64,000 nucleotides of DNA from Haematobia irritans (Eukaryota > Arthropoda > Insecta > Diptera > Muscidae). The stretch lies in contig NC_134398.1 of the NCBI RefSeq assembly GCF_050003625.1, positions 196,981,700-197,045,699 on the forward strand, read 5' to 3'. Positions 47,009-59,140 of the stretch are shown in pieces (the first letter of the stretch is position 1; each line of letters begins with the position of its first letter). A model generated the notes under the pieces. The model ran no database searches, was not told where the DNA came from, and worked only from the letters and a program-made list of their open reading frames with translations. Made by a program: the position numbers and the translations under genes.

Positions 47009-47501
47009 TAAAGAGTACTTTTTTTGGTCTGCAAACAGGTCACTTTTCGAGATGGCCTATATCGGTCCAGGTTTTGATATAGCCCTCATATTAACCGACC
47101 TCCCTATGTGGGGTCTTAAGCATCTAGTAACCGAATTTGTTACCCATTTGCTTGAAATTCTAAGCAAAAATTATTTAAGGTCCTTAAACAGGTGTGCGGA
47201 ACATGGTGTAAATCGGTCCATAGTTTGATATAGCCCCCATATAGAACGATCTCCCGATTTGAATTCTTGAGCGTCTAGACATCCCAATTTTTATCCGATT
47301 TGCCTGAAATTCCAAATCTATAGGTATTATAGCTCTATAAACAAGTGTGCTGAAGGCGGTGTGAATCGATCTATGTTTTGGCATATCACCCTTATAGACC
47401 GATCTTCCTATTTTTCTTCTTGCGTTTCTATACACCGCAATTTTTATCCGATTTGCCAGAATTTGGAAATCTAAAGATACTTTAGACCGTATATACTTGT
47501 T
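47009..47501 (+). mobile_element. HINE-A copy 4, 3' fragment, degraded
   Basis: GTCTGCAAACAGGTCACTTT and GGCCTATATCGGTCCAGG match the start of the family-A array. Units carry ATAGCCCCCATATAGAACGA and ATCCGATTTGCCTGAAATTC. It ends CCGTATATACTTGTTTC. Confidence 0.7.
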
Positions 47502-48855
47502 TCTTTTAAAAATTTTATTTCACATTTCCAAATAAACGAAATATACATGTTAACTTCAGTAGGGTATTAGCAAATATTTCCCTTCAACTTGAGAATTTTC
47601 TCACATCCACACATAAGTGCAAGTACACAAGCAAACCCGACGAGTATGTGGAATAAATTCTAAAATATTTTCGTCGAGATGGTTCGCGTACCAAAACAAT
47701 GGTACGCATCGCTGTTTTCGTGGCTAGCATACATACACACACAAAAGCAGACAGAAAACCAGACGCATATACACACACACACACACACACACTCATACAC
47801 TCACTCACTTACATGGCGTACATTGCAAATTCTTTGCCATTAAAAAATGTTGGAGAAAAAATTTCTCATAATAATGCTGTTGTCTACAACAATACAATTT
47901 AAGTGCTACTGGCATAGTTTATGGGGTTTAGGGCAAATGAAAAAAAGTCAAGGTAATCATAATGGCAACACTGGCATAGAAAGTTACTAGAGCAACGTCA
48001 ACCTGCAGGCTGTCAGGAAGCATAAGGAAGCTTCAAAACGACAACGACAAAGTTGTGGTTGTTGGAGCAAAGAGCAGAAAAGCAAAAAAAAAAAACAAAA
48101 AATTTAGAAGGAACTACGCGAAAAAATCCCTAATGGCGATGGCAAATATTTAAAATGTGGTTATCTGCACTAAACGTGAATGCGTATTAAAATGATGAGA
48201 AACACTTTGGCGAATAGGATTTTCGAGTACATTTTTATTTTATTACCGAAATGGAGAAAATGACTGCGACGACGACGATGACATGCAATGGTGGTCATAA
48301 AATCCAAAGTGTTTTGTGAATGCTGGTGTGTCTCTAGAAAATGGATGAATATGTGAGAAATATGTGCCATTAGAATGAAGAATGAAATAGAAATTACTTG
48401 CACTTATGTTATTTGTTTGTTTTTCATTTTTTAATTTCGTGAAATTGTCAAAAGCGTTCGACCTACATTATCCTTACTAGATCTTCGAAATTATGTTGAA
48501 ATTTGTATGCACGTTAAAATATATAAATTGAGTTTAAAGTTTAGGATTTTGTGGACGTCATTTTTATTAGTCGATATTCGATTAAATGTGTCGATTCAAA
48601 GAAGGAATCGAAATTATTGCCACCTTAACCACTTTGTAGTTTCTTCATAATATTTTTGAGAATTACTATTTTTACGTTAGCCTGATTAGCTTATTATTAT
48701 TATTAGCTTATTGGGCGGGAAGATTAAGGGAATTGCTACTATTAAGTTACGGAAAAGAAAATACCTGATACCAATCCTGACTATACATTTGTTTCAGTGT
48801 TGGCCACTACACATTCCATATTCTTTAGTGAGATTTGGCCGGGTGATATGATTTA
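47502..48855. other. Apparently single-copy DNA, no gene seen
   Basis: CA tract at 47771-47791. Small frames (47584-47808 minus, 47699-47902 plus, 48170-48403 minus) lack domains. GC content is slightly higher around 47980-48070 and 48260-48290 (GACGACGACGATGAC), which may be host sequence. Confidence 0.4.
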
Positions 48856-49070
48856 CCCCCATTTTCATAAAGCTCCGTTAGTGTTCCGTTAACTAACCAA
48901 CTTTTAAACCGTATTATGGACGAAACTGTCATCTTGCATATATATTCCATATGCCAGTTAGGAACTTAACTGACGAAAATTTTTCAGTTAAAGTTAACTG
49001 GAGAGAAGATATTTGCAATTTACTTTCTGTTAACTGGCAGTTAAAGCCTAAAGCTTCATGAAAATGGCCG
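48856..49070 (-). mobile_element. PIF/Harbinger-like MITE, copy 2 (TTA duplication)
   Basis: CCCCCATTTTCATAAAGCTC and the inverse ending CTTCATGAAAATGGCCG are flanked by TTA at 48853-48855 and 49071-49073. The interior matches copy 1 in opposite orientation (AACTGGCAGTTAAAGCC here, GGCTTTAACTCCCAGTT there). Confidence 0.8.
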
Positions 49071-49383
49071 TTAATTTGATAATAATTTAAAATTTCAGTA
49101 TTTAAACTAACGCTAAATTTAACTTATTTTTATTTGAAAAAAAATTGATTTGCTTGTAGTTAAATTTTATAATTTTTATCGAATTTTCCACAGCTTAATG
49201 AAATCTTACTTTTTTTTAAGATGTCTCAAAAATTTTATGAACTAAACGTGAGTATAAAGTTCAATGACCGTACACATAAGTTTAATATGAACTAAAGCAA
49301 AAGAAGATTTTCGTACGATTCCCAAAAATAGTAAGAATGAACTACTGTATGGTTAAAATGGTCATGATTTGGCGCCAATGATT

Positions 49384-50560
49384 TTTATACCCTTCACCAC
49401 TACTGTGGTACAGGGTATAATAAGTTTGTGCATTTGTATGTAACGCCGACTTTGTGCATTTGTATGTAACGCCATCGTTTAGTATACCGATCGTCTTAGA
49501 ATTAAATTCTGAGTCGATTTAGCGATGCCCGTCTGTCTGTCTGTTGATGTATTTTTGTGTGCAAAGTACAGCTCGCAGTTTTAGTCCGATTGTCCTAAAA
49601 TTTGGTATAGGGTCCTGTTTCGGCTCAAAGACGATTCCTATTGATTTTGGAAAAAATCGGTTCAGATTTAGATATAGCTGCCATATATATTTTTCACCGA
49701 TCTGGTCATAATTGGCGTGTATATCAACCGATCTTCCTCAAATTCCGTACATCCGAATATTTTATGAGTCTCGAAAAACTCGCAAAATATCATCGAAATC
49801 GGTTCAGATTTAGATATAGCTCCCATATATAGCTTTCGCCCGATTTACACTCCTTTGTCCACAGAGGCCAATTTTTTGCTCCGATTTAGTTGAAATTTTG
49901 CACAGGGAGTAGAATTAGCATTATAGCTATGCGTGTCAAATTTGGTGAAAATCGGTTCAGATTTAGATATAGCTTCCATATATAGCTTTCGCCCGATTTA
50001 CACTCATATGACCACAGAGGCCAATCTTTTCCTCCGATTTAGTTGAAATTTTGCACAGGGAGTAGAATTAGCATTGTTGCTATGCGTGCCAAATTAGGTT
50101 GAAATCGGTTCAGATTTAGATATAGCTCCCATATGTTTTTCTGATTTCGACAAAAATGGTCAAAATACCAACATTTTCCTTGTAAAATCGCCACTGCTTA
50201 TTCGAAAAGTTGAAAAAATTACTCTAATTTTCTTAAACTTCTAATACATATAAATCATAAATAAACTTTTGCGAAGTTTCCTTAAAATTGCTTCAGATTT
50301 AAATGTTTCCCATATTTTTTTACTAACATTGTGTTCCACCCTAGTCCATCTTAAATTTTGAGTCTATAGATTTTGTAAAAGTCTATCAAATTCTGTCCAA
50401 ATCGAGTGATATTTAAATGTATGTATTTGGGACAAAACTTTATATATAGCACCCAACACATTTGACAGATGTGATATGGTATCGAAAATTTAGATCTACA
50501 AAGTGGTGCAGGGTATAATATAGTCGGCCCCGCCCGACTTTAGACGTTCCTTAATTGTTT
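49384..50560 (+). mobile_element. HINE-B copy 9, complete
   Basis: 5' TTATACCCTTCACCACTACT/GGTACAGGGTATAATA, a local duplication of TTTGTGCATTTGTATGTAAC, GTCTGTCTGTCTG at 49530, then units as in copy 1 (ATAGCTTTCGCCCGATTTAC, CACAGAGGCCAAT). The 3' end is AGTCGGCCCCGCCCGACTTT and TTCCTTAATTGTTTTC, with one change in the usual ACTTGTTT. Confidence 0.82.
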
Positions 50561-50745
50561 TCTTTACTTTTAGTTAATTTTTTCTTTTATGAGATGATGT
50601 AATTTCGTGAACTGCCGTTAAAAATTACAAAAGGGCATTAAAATTTAGTTCAATTTTCGTGCGAAGTAGTTCATTCTGCCTATAAAACTGTTCACTTTTT
50701 TTTCGGTGTCAATTGAAGGATTTTTTCACCACCATCGTTCATCAT

Positions 50746-51215
50746 TTTTATACCCTCCACCAGTATATTAACTTTGTCATTCCCTTTGAAACACATCGAA
50801 ATATTGCTCTAAGACCCCATAAAGTATATATATTCTGGATCGTGGTGAAATTCTGAGTCGATCTGAGCATGTCCGTCCGTGTGTTGAAATCACGCTAACT
50901 TCCGAACGAAACAAGCTATCGACTTGAAACTTATCACAAGTAGTTGTTATTGATGTAGGTCGGATGGTATTGCAGATGGGCATTATCGGTCCACTTTTAC
51001 GTATAGCCCCCATATAAACGGACCCCCAAATTTTGCTTGCCGATCCTCTAGGAGAAGCAAATTTCATCGGATCCAGCTGAAATTTGGTACATAGTGTTAG
51101 CATACGGTCTCTAACAACCATGCAAAAATTGGTCCACATCGGTCAATAATTATATATAGCTCCCACGTAAACCGATGCCCCGATTTGGCTTGCGGACCCA
51201 CTAAGAGATCATTAG
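50746..51215 (+). mobile_element. HINE-C copy 7, 5' end only
   Basis: TTTTTATACCCTCCACCAG (hairpin partly deleted), TTTGTCATTCCCTTTGAAAC, GTCCGTCCGTGTGTTG, and two units with CGTATAGCCCCCATATAAAC. It stops after GGCTTGCGGACCCACTAAGA, without array end or 3' hairpin. Confidence 0.72.
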
Positions 51216-53110
51216 ATCGCCTCACAATTTTGTCATAAGTCAGAATTTATATAATTTATGGCGTCCGGAACCAATAAAATATTGATGTGGTGCAAAATAA
51301 CAAACCCCCCTGTCGTAGAAGGTATAAAAAGCAATGGCAACTGAGGCCATCAGTTGCCATTTTAAAGTGCGTCTTATATGCATCCTTGCTTCTCTGATCC
51401 TGAATCAAAGCCGAAATGATTTTGGTAAAGACTAAATTTTCGTCAGCAGGCAGGTTTGTTTTCTGTGTAGTTAGCTGTTAACGATTTTAAAATAGGCTTT
51501 AAGATTTCTCTAGATCTCACACAAAACTTGATCTTTCACATCCACAACTTTTAGGTGCTTGCAATCCTGATATTTGTTTATGATAATAAAAAAATAGTTT
51601 CCCAATGTATATTCCATTGTTACATATTTATGTTTTGAAAATTCATATAACTTTCCATCTGTTGAGCATTAAACTGTCTTCAGACCTTAACACTGTTATT
51701 CTAATACTGTCTCACTCACACATTCCCATAGATTTCCCTTTAATTCATGGCAATATTTTTTGTTTTTTACATTTTAGTTGCATATCTAAAGTCAGGATAA
51801 AATTTTCTAATGTTGCAGTTTGTAGTGGCAAAATGAATGTGCATAAATTCCCATAAACTTTAACATTACACAAAAGCAATTAAATTAAATAATTGCATTC
51901 AAAGCGATTTTAATTACGAAATTCTGCAACAAATTTTATCTGGAAGACTCTACAGATGAAAATGTACTTGGTTACACTCATATGAATATTTCGAAGAGTG
52001 TCTCAAAGAACATGCACTCACACAAATGTGGACATATTGTGGGGGTGTATGTGTCATCTACGACTAAAGTTTGTGATGTGGATTCTCAGACACTTGCAGA
52101 ATACTATGTCATTGACATAAATATACCTCCTTTGGTTCACCCACATTTGTGGATATTTTACTTGCTCATGTCTATATACATTAGATGGGGTCATCAAAGA
52201 ATATGCAAAGGATTCATATTGGCTCTTACAATTGAAAACGGTTAATGAACGGGCATGCCTAGATTGATCACAATTTCACCACAAGGAAACGCATCTCTAT
52301 ACGTTAGTTTTTAGGTATAACAAACCTAAAAACTAAGAAAAATATTTTAAAATCCCCATTCTATTAAATCAACTGACATTCTTGCAATCCTCAAGTTTAG
52401 ACAAATATAAAATTGAACAAGTATTTAAACATTCTATTATGTCCTCACACATACACACACAAACAAATACATTGCCTTCTGCGTATGTTATGTGGATATC
52501 ATAGACTACTATATGATGTGTGTTTTGTTTAGTTGATGTAAAATATAACAAAAAGATATGCAGCAAATTATAAAAATAAATTTTTTGAATATGCAAGCAC
52601 TATGTTTTTTTATTTTCTAAAAATATTTAAATCGAAAACTGGATGTTTTTTTTTTTAACTCGTATCTATTGAGTTCTGTCCAAAAACGAGGTAAGATAAT
52701 TAATTGAGTCTAAGTACAATTATCTGCATACTAGGTGGCTGATATATATTGCAACCAACTACATTTTTACGTAAAAAAATAATCTAACAAAATTTAAAGA
52801 AAAATTTACCAAAAAATTATTTTTAAGATTTTTATAAATCACAAAAATTTAAATGAAACACTAGTTTTTTTCGAAAGAAATGCTCTATTATTTTATTTTA
52901 AAATTTATTTTATTATTTGCAATATTATATATTCTGATCTTTCCTATTAGTGACAATTTTTTGGGAATATAAATATCCCCTGAACACTAAATGTGTGGAA
53001 TTTTTAATGTTTTAACAATCTACCTTGCATCACCAAGGGAAATTTAATTCTTTAAAAAGGGAGAATTTACTCAATGTGGACTTTGACGAAATGGACCAAC
53101 CCGAAAACTA
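51216..53110. other. Apparently single-copy DNA, no gene seen
   Basis: Frames at 51605-51856, 51982-52245 (plus) and 52369-52596 (minus) show no domain or defensible splice structure. AAAAACTAA/TTAGTTTTT words near 52300-52340 form a small inverted repeat. Poly-T at about 52647. Possible host intron or intergenic DNA. Confidence 0.4.
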
Positions 53111-55975
53111 ATTTTTTAGAAGATTTTGACATTTACAAATTTTGTCAAAATTTTATTTCTATAGAAAATGTTGCCAAAATGTTATATCCACAAAAAATTT
53201 TGTCAAACTTTCATTACGATAGAAAATTTTGTCTAAATTTTATTTCTTTATAAAATTTTGTAAAAATTTTATTTCTCTAAAATTTTGTCAAAAATTTATT
53301 TCTATTGAAAATTTTATCAAATTTTATTTATACAGCAAATTGTGTCAAAATTTTATTTCTATAGAACATTTTGTAAAATGATTATTTCTATAGGAAATTT
53401 TGTCAAAATTTTATTTATAGAGAAAATTTTGTCAAAATTTTATTTCTATAGAAAATGTTGAAAAATTTTATTTTCCATAGAAAATTTTGTCAACATTTTA
53501 TTTCTATAGAAAATTTTGTCAAAATTTTATTTCTATAGAAAATTTTGTCAAATTTTATTTTCTATAGAAAATTTTGTCAACATTTTATTTTTCCAGAAAA
53601 TGTTACAAAAATTGTATATCCACAAAAAAAATTTTGTCAAAACTTTATTTCTATAGAAAATTATGTCAAAATTTCATTTCTATAGAAAATTTTGTCAAAA
53701 TTTAATTTCTATCGAAAATTTTGTCAAAACTTTATTTCTACAGAAAATTGTGTCAAAGATTTATTTCTATAGAAAATGCTACCAAAATTTTATATCCACA
53801 AAAAATTTTCTCAAAATGTTATTACGATAGAAAATTTTGTCAACATTTTCTGAAAATGTTGTTAACAGTTTATTTCTATACATAATTTTGCCACAATTTT
53901 ATTTCTATAGAAAATTTTGTCAAATCTTATTTATATAAACAATTTTGTGAAATTTTATTTCTATAGAAAATTTTGTCAAATTTTATTTTCTATAGAAAAT
54001 TTTATTTCTTTAGAAAATGATGTCAATAGAAAATTTTGTCAAAATTTTATTTATACAGAAACTTATGTCAAAATTTTATTTCTATAGAAAATTTTGTCAA
54101 ATTTTATTTTTTATAGAAAATTTTGTGAAAATTTTATTTCTTTAGAAAATGTTGGCAAAATTTTATTTCTATAGAAAATTTTATCAAATTTTATTTGCTA
54201 TAGAAAATTTTATGAGAATTTTATTTCTTTAGAAAATTTTGTCAAAATTTTATTTCTATAGAAACTTTTGTGAAAATTTTATTTCTATAGAAAATTTTAT
54301 CAAAATTTTATTTCTACAGCAACTTGTGTCAAAATTTTATTTCTATAGAAAATGTTGCCAAAGTTTTATATCGACAAAAAAATTTTGTCAAAATTTTATT
54401 TATATAGAAAGTTTTGTCAAAATTTCCTCTCTATAAGAAATTTTGTCAAAATTTCATGTCTATAGAAAATTTTGTCAAAATTTCATTTCTATCGAAAATT
54501 TTGTCAAAACTTTATTCCTACAAAAAATTGTGTCAAAATTTTATTTCTATGGAAAATGTTGCCAAAATGTTACATCCACCAAAAAAAGTTCTCAAAATTT
54601 TATTACGATAGAAAATTTTGTCAAAATTTTCTGAAAATGTTGTTAAAATTTTATTTCTATACATAATTTTGCCAAAATTTTATTTCTTTTGAAAGTTCTG
54701 TCAAAATTTTATTCCTATAGAAAATTTTGTCAAATTTTTATTTCTATAGAAAATTTTATCAAGTTTTATTTGCTATAGTAAATTTTACGAGAATTTTATT
54801 TCTTTAGAAAATTTTGTCAAAATTTTATTTCTATAGAAAATTTTCTCAAATTTGTATTTCTATAGAAAGTTTTATCAAAATTTTATTTCTACAGCAACTT
54901 GTGTCAAAATTTTATTTCTATAGAAAATGTTGCCAAAGTTTTATATCCACAAAAAACATTTGTCAAAATATTATTTATATAGAGAGTTTTGTCAAAATTT
55001 CATTTCTATAAAAAATTTTATCAAAATTTCATGTTTATAGAAAATTTTGTCAAAATTTCATTTTTATCGAAAATTTTGTCTAAACTTTATTTCTACAGAA
55101 AATTGTGTCAAAATTTTATTTCTATGGAAAATGTTGCCAAAATGTTATATACAACAAAAAAAATTCTCAAAATTTTATTACGATAGAAAATTTTGTCAAA
55201 ATTTTCAGAAAATGTTGTTAGCATTTTATTTCTACACATTTTTTTTTATTTCTTTTGAAAATTCTGTCAAAATTTTATTTCTATAGAAAATTTTATCAAA
55301 TTTTTATTTCTATAGAAAACTTTGTCAACATTTCATTTCTGAAGAAAATTTTATAAAAATTTTATTTCTATAGAAAATGTTGTAAAAATTTTATATCCAC
55401 AGAAAATTTTGTCAAAATTTTATTTCTATATAAAATTGTATATCTTCCGAAAATTTTATTTCTATAGTAAATTTTCTCAAAATTTTATTATATAGAAAAT
55501 TGTGTCAAAATTGTATTTCTATAGAAAATTTTTTTTCAATGGCAAATTTTTTCAAAATTTTATTTCTACAGAAAATTTTGTCAAAGTTTTATTTCTATAG
55601 AAAATTTTGTAAAAATTTTATTTCTGTAGAAAATGTTGTAAAAATTTTATATCCACAGAAAATTTGGTCAAAATCTAATTTCTATAGAAAATTTAATATA
55701 TTCCGAAAATGTTATTTCTATAGTAAATTTTGTCAAAATTTTATTTCTATAGAAAATTCTGTCAAAATTTTATTTCTATAGAAAATTCTGTCAAAATTTT
55801 ATTTCTATAGAAAATTTTGACAAAATTTTATTTCTATAGCAAATTTTGTCAAAATTTTATTTCTACCGAAAATTTTGTCAACATTTTATTTCTACAGACA
55901 ATTTTGTCAACATTTTTAGTCTACAGAAAATTTTGTCAAAATTTTATTTCTATGGAAAATTTGTAAAAATTTTAG
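53111..55975 (+). repeat. 29-bp minisatellite, large array with higher-order repeats
   Basis: About 95 units; no CACxGTTGC terminus is found at the left. Variant units make a higher-order repeat: the phrase CTACAGCAACTTGTGTC at 54314 recurs at 54889 (575 bp, about 20 units), with matching variants between (ATCCACMAAAAAAA, ATTACGATAGAAAATTTTGT). HINE-C copy 8 interrupts it at 55976 and a short remnant continues at 56671-56725. Confidence 0.85.
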
Positions 55976-56670
55976 TTTTATACTCTCCACCATAGGATGG
56001 GGGTATATTAACTTTGACATTCCGTTTGTAACACATCGAAATGTTGGTCTAAGACCCCATAAAGTATATATATTCTGGGTCATGGTGAAATTCTGAGTCA
56101 ATCTTACTATGTCCGTCCGTCCGTCTGTGGAAATCACGCTAACTTCCGAACGAAACAAGCTATCGACTTGAAACTTGTCACAAGTAGTTGTTATTGATGT
56201 AGGTCGGATGGTATTGCAAATAGCCTATATCGGTCCATAGCTATATATAGCGCCCAGATAAAACGATCCCCAGATTTTACTTCTTCCTGGATAAGCAAAT
56301 TTCATTTGATCTTGCTAACATTTGGTACTAATCACTCATTGGACCATATAGGTTCATAATTGTATATAGCCCCCATATAAAGCGACCCCCATATTTCACT
56401 TCTGTCTTTATTTTACCGCGAAAAATTCGTACCGCTCAAGAAATGAATTATATAAGTTTTTCATCTGTCTTTTTTTTACCTAATATATACCCCGTATGGA
56501 CAAACTTCCAATATAGAAGACGATGTTAAGGAGGTTTAAAGACACCTTTCCATCGGCAACCCAAGTAATTCGATTGTGGATGACAGTCTTTCGTAGAAGT
56601 TTCTACGCAATCCATGGTGGATGGTACATAAAATTCGGCCTGGCCGAACTTACGCCCGTATATACTTGTT
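55976..56670 (+). mobile_element. HINE-C copy 8, short, nested in minisatellite
   Basis: TTTTATACTCTCCACCATAG, the core, GTCCGTCCGTCTG at 56111, only one to two array units, then the 3' block (GATTGTGGATGACAGTCTTT), TTCGGCCTGGCCGAA and GTATATACTTGTTTT. It is an almost minimal element, showing that the array is dispensable. Confidence 0.8.
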
Positions 56671-56725
56671 TTAGATAATTTTGTAAAAATTTTATTTTTA
56701 TAGAAAAAAAAACATAAAAAATGCA

Positions 56726-57947
56726 TAAATTCTAATCAAGGAGTTGAACTCAAACTTGAAAGAGATTTTTTTTTTAATATCCTTCCATTCCAATAAATGT
56801 AATACAAAAGCATAAGTAAGCAAAGAAAGGGTCGGATATGGTAATTTCAGAGACTATTTCAGCAAACTTCGGTACGTATAGGCATAAGTGCCGAATATGC
56901 TTCGGGAATTTTTGACAGTAAAAACGGGAATTTTCTTTACACTGTACGAAATTTTCCAATATTTAATGGCACCGGCCCGCCCATCATACCTCCCTCTTTA
57001 CCATGGCACATTGACAAAGTCTATGAGAATCCCACAAAACTACATACAATATTACATGCAATCACATTCTTAGGCCAAAAAGTACTAAAGTTAAAGATAA
57101 ATGTCTTTAATAATGCTGCTGAAGTGTAAATGAATTTAAAAACGAAAAACATTAAAAATAATTATTACTTACATGTTGACACATTTTCTCCCTGGGTTGT
57201 GTTCTATATCTGGCAAACGTTCATACACTTCAAATGCATGCTAGTACTATATAAGGACTTGCAATTGCAAGTCCTAACCACCTCCTCTCTGTATGGATGG
57301 ATTCCAACATCGTCCTTGAAGAAAATGAAGCCAAAGACAGACTGTGAGATATATTGAAGAAGAAATGTGGACTGGGAAAGGAATCTTTGTGCAGACCTAC
57401 ATCGTATATATTTCAAATGTCTTGCTGTCTTGGTGGTAAAGGATGTTTCATTGAGAATACTGGAATTTCTTTTTTGCCTTTTACCTTTCATGCTTGAATT
57501 GGTTAGATGACTAACCTGGTAATAGGGATCATTAGTTTCATTTTCAGTTTTTGTTTTAGTTCATTGAGGAAGAAAAAGAAAAATTCCATCTTTGAGTTCA
57601 TAAATTAAAAAAGGAAAGACGCCTTGAGAAAGCCATACAAGATTGTAGAGCAAACTATAGACAAACGAGTGTATGTATAGTACAGATGCAAAAGCAAAGT
57701 TTCTCGGGTTAATTAAAGACAAGAAAATTAAAGTCAAATGATACAGACGATATGAAGGCTTAAATAATATAAATAAATTATATGCTATTTAATATAAAAT
57801 TGTTTATAAATTATTGAAGATTTATAAAAGAACAACATTACGATGAAAAATATTTATGGGATAAACAGGATGAACAAGTCAAAACATTATTTATAGCCTG
57901 ACCCAAAGAAGAGATGTGGTCAAAAATAGTAGCATGGCAATGATTCG
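56726..57947. other. Apparently single-copy DNA, no gene seen
   Basis: Overlapping opposite-strand frames at 57130-57357 and 57204-57491 have no domain. A perfect 22-bp palindrome lies at 57254-57275 (half-site AGGACTTGCAA), just after a TATATAA word. Otherwise AT-rich. Confidence 0.4.
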
Positions 57948-58240
57948 GGAGCCGCCGTGATGGAATGATTAGCATGCCCGCTTTGCATACATAAGGTCGT
58001 TGGTTCAGCGGCAGATTATCCCATCTCAGCAATGCTGGTGTATCAAAGCTTATTTTAGTGGTTTCACCGCAACGTGCACCGCCCTTTGGATTCAGCTATA
58101 AACATAAAATTCCTTGTCATTGAGTTGAACATAGAATCGGGCAGCATCCACTGATAAGGGAGAAAGATCACCACAATGGTATTATGAATTGGACCGAAAA
58201 ATCTATGTGAGCCTGAAATATCGGGCTGTCACTATACCTT
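57948..58240 (+). mobile_element. tRNA-derived SINE with LINE-like 3' tail
   Basis: The head GGAGCCGCCGTGATGGAATG with TGATTAGCATGCCCGC and GGTCGTTGGTTCAGCGG carries box A- and box B-like promoter motifs, with an apparent deletion after box B. The body includes GTGGTTTCACCGCAACGTGC and GAATCGGGCAGCATCC. The tail GTGAGCCTGAAATATCGGGC plus TGTCACT resembles the 3' end of the LINE at 23687. Flanks are ATGATTCG (57940-57947) and ATGATTTG (58241-58248), an 8-bp duplication with one mismatch. It is non-coding and would depend on a partner LINE for retrotransposition. Confidence 0.8.
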
Positions 58241-58284
58241 ATGATTTGAGAAATAACTCTTACAGAAATCGATAAGATCATTAT

Positions 58285-58510
58285 ACTCGTACCCACCACA
58301 ATTGTATGGGGGTATATTAGCTTTGTCATTCGGGTTGCGACGAATGGAATATTGGTCCAAGACCATATAAGTATATGCAAATATTCTTGGCTGTGTTTCG
58401 TAAGAATTGAAATAGGGTACAAGAATTTCTCCTAAATTTTTAGGGCCCTATAGCATTATATATAGCTATAGCCCCACATAGACCGATCTACAAGCTTGAC
58501 TACTTGAGCG
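58285..58510 (+). mobile_element. HINE-C copy 9, degraded 5' part
   Basis: ACCCACCACAATTGTATGGG, GGTATATTAGCTTTGTCATT, TTGGTCCAAGACCATATAAG and ATATAGCTATAGCCCCACAT correspond to the family core and first unit with many changes and no GTCY tract. Confidence 0.5.
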
Positions 58511-58940
58511 TGGCGAAGGCTTTCATTTCGCCTTTCTAGCTAAAAAGTAGAACTCGAGATCGGTCTACATTGGGGCTTTTAAACCAATACCAAAATTTGA
58601 TTTCGGAAGCTACCTAAATGGTTATTTTCAACCAACCCTCCCGATACTCTGTACATGATAACGGTATTTACTCTTTGGTAATGACACAAAATTTGTTCAT
58701 AAGGAGTCACACAAAAATTGATCCCAGGACGAAACCCTATGTTGTTAGCACCTATATTACCTGTTTATTTTCATAATTCATTATGATTGTAAATATATAA
58801 TTAAATAAATAAATAAAAATTGATCCATATCGATTCATATTTTGATATGGACAAATCCACAGATTTGAGTTTTGAACGTCGAAATAGATTTCAATTCATG
58901 ATTTCAATGTTTACCACTAAGAAACCAGACTCTGAACCCA
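58511..58940. other. No gene seen; possible further HINE decay products
   Basis: Contains GAACTCGAGATCGGTCTACATTGGGG-like sequence inverted relative to the preceding AGACCGATCTACAAGCTTGA, plus ATTGATCCATATCGATTCAT. Probably very old array sequence. Confidence 0.35.
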
Positions 58941-59140
58941 CCGCAATGAATAAATTTTGACAAAATTTTCTTTAGAAAATTTTGCCAAAATTTAATTTCT
59001 ATAGAGAATTTTCCCAACATTTCATTTCTATAGAAAATTTAGTCAAAATGTTATATCTATAGAAAATTTTGTCAAAATTTTATTTCTATAGAAAATTTTG
59101 TCAAAATTTTATTTCTATAGAAAATTTTGTCAAAATTTTA
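58941..59140 (+). repeat. 29-bp minisatellite, short block
   Basis: Seven units, the last four nearly identical (CAAAATTTTATTTCTATAGA). It continues beyond the fold-back element at 59741, so the latter interrupts one array. Confidence 0.8.
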
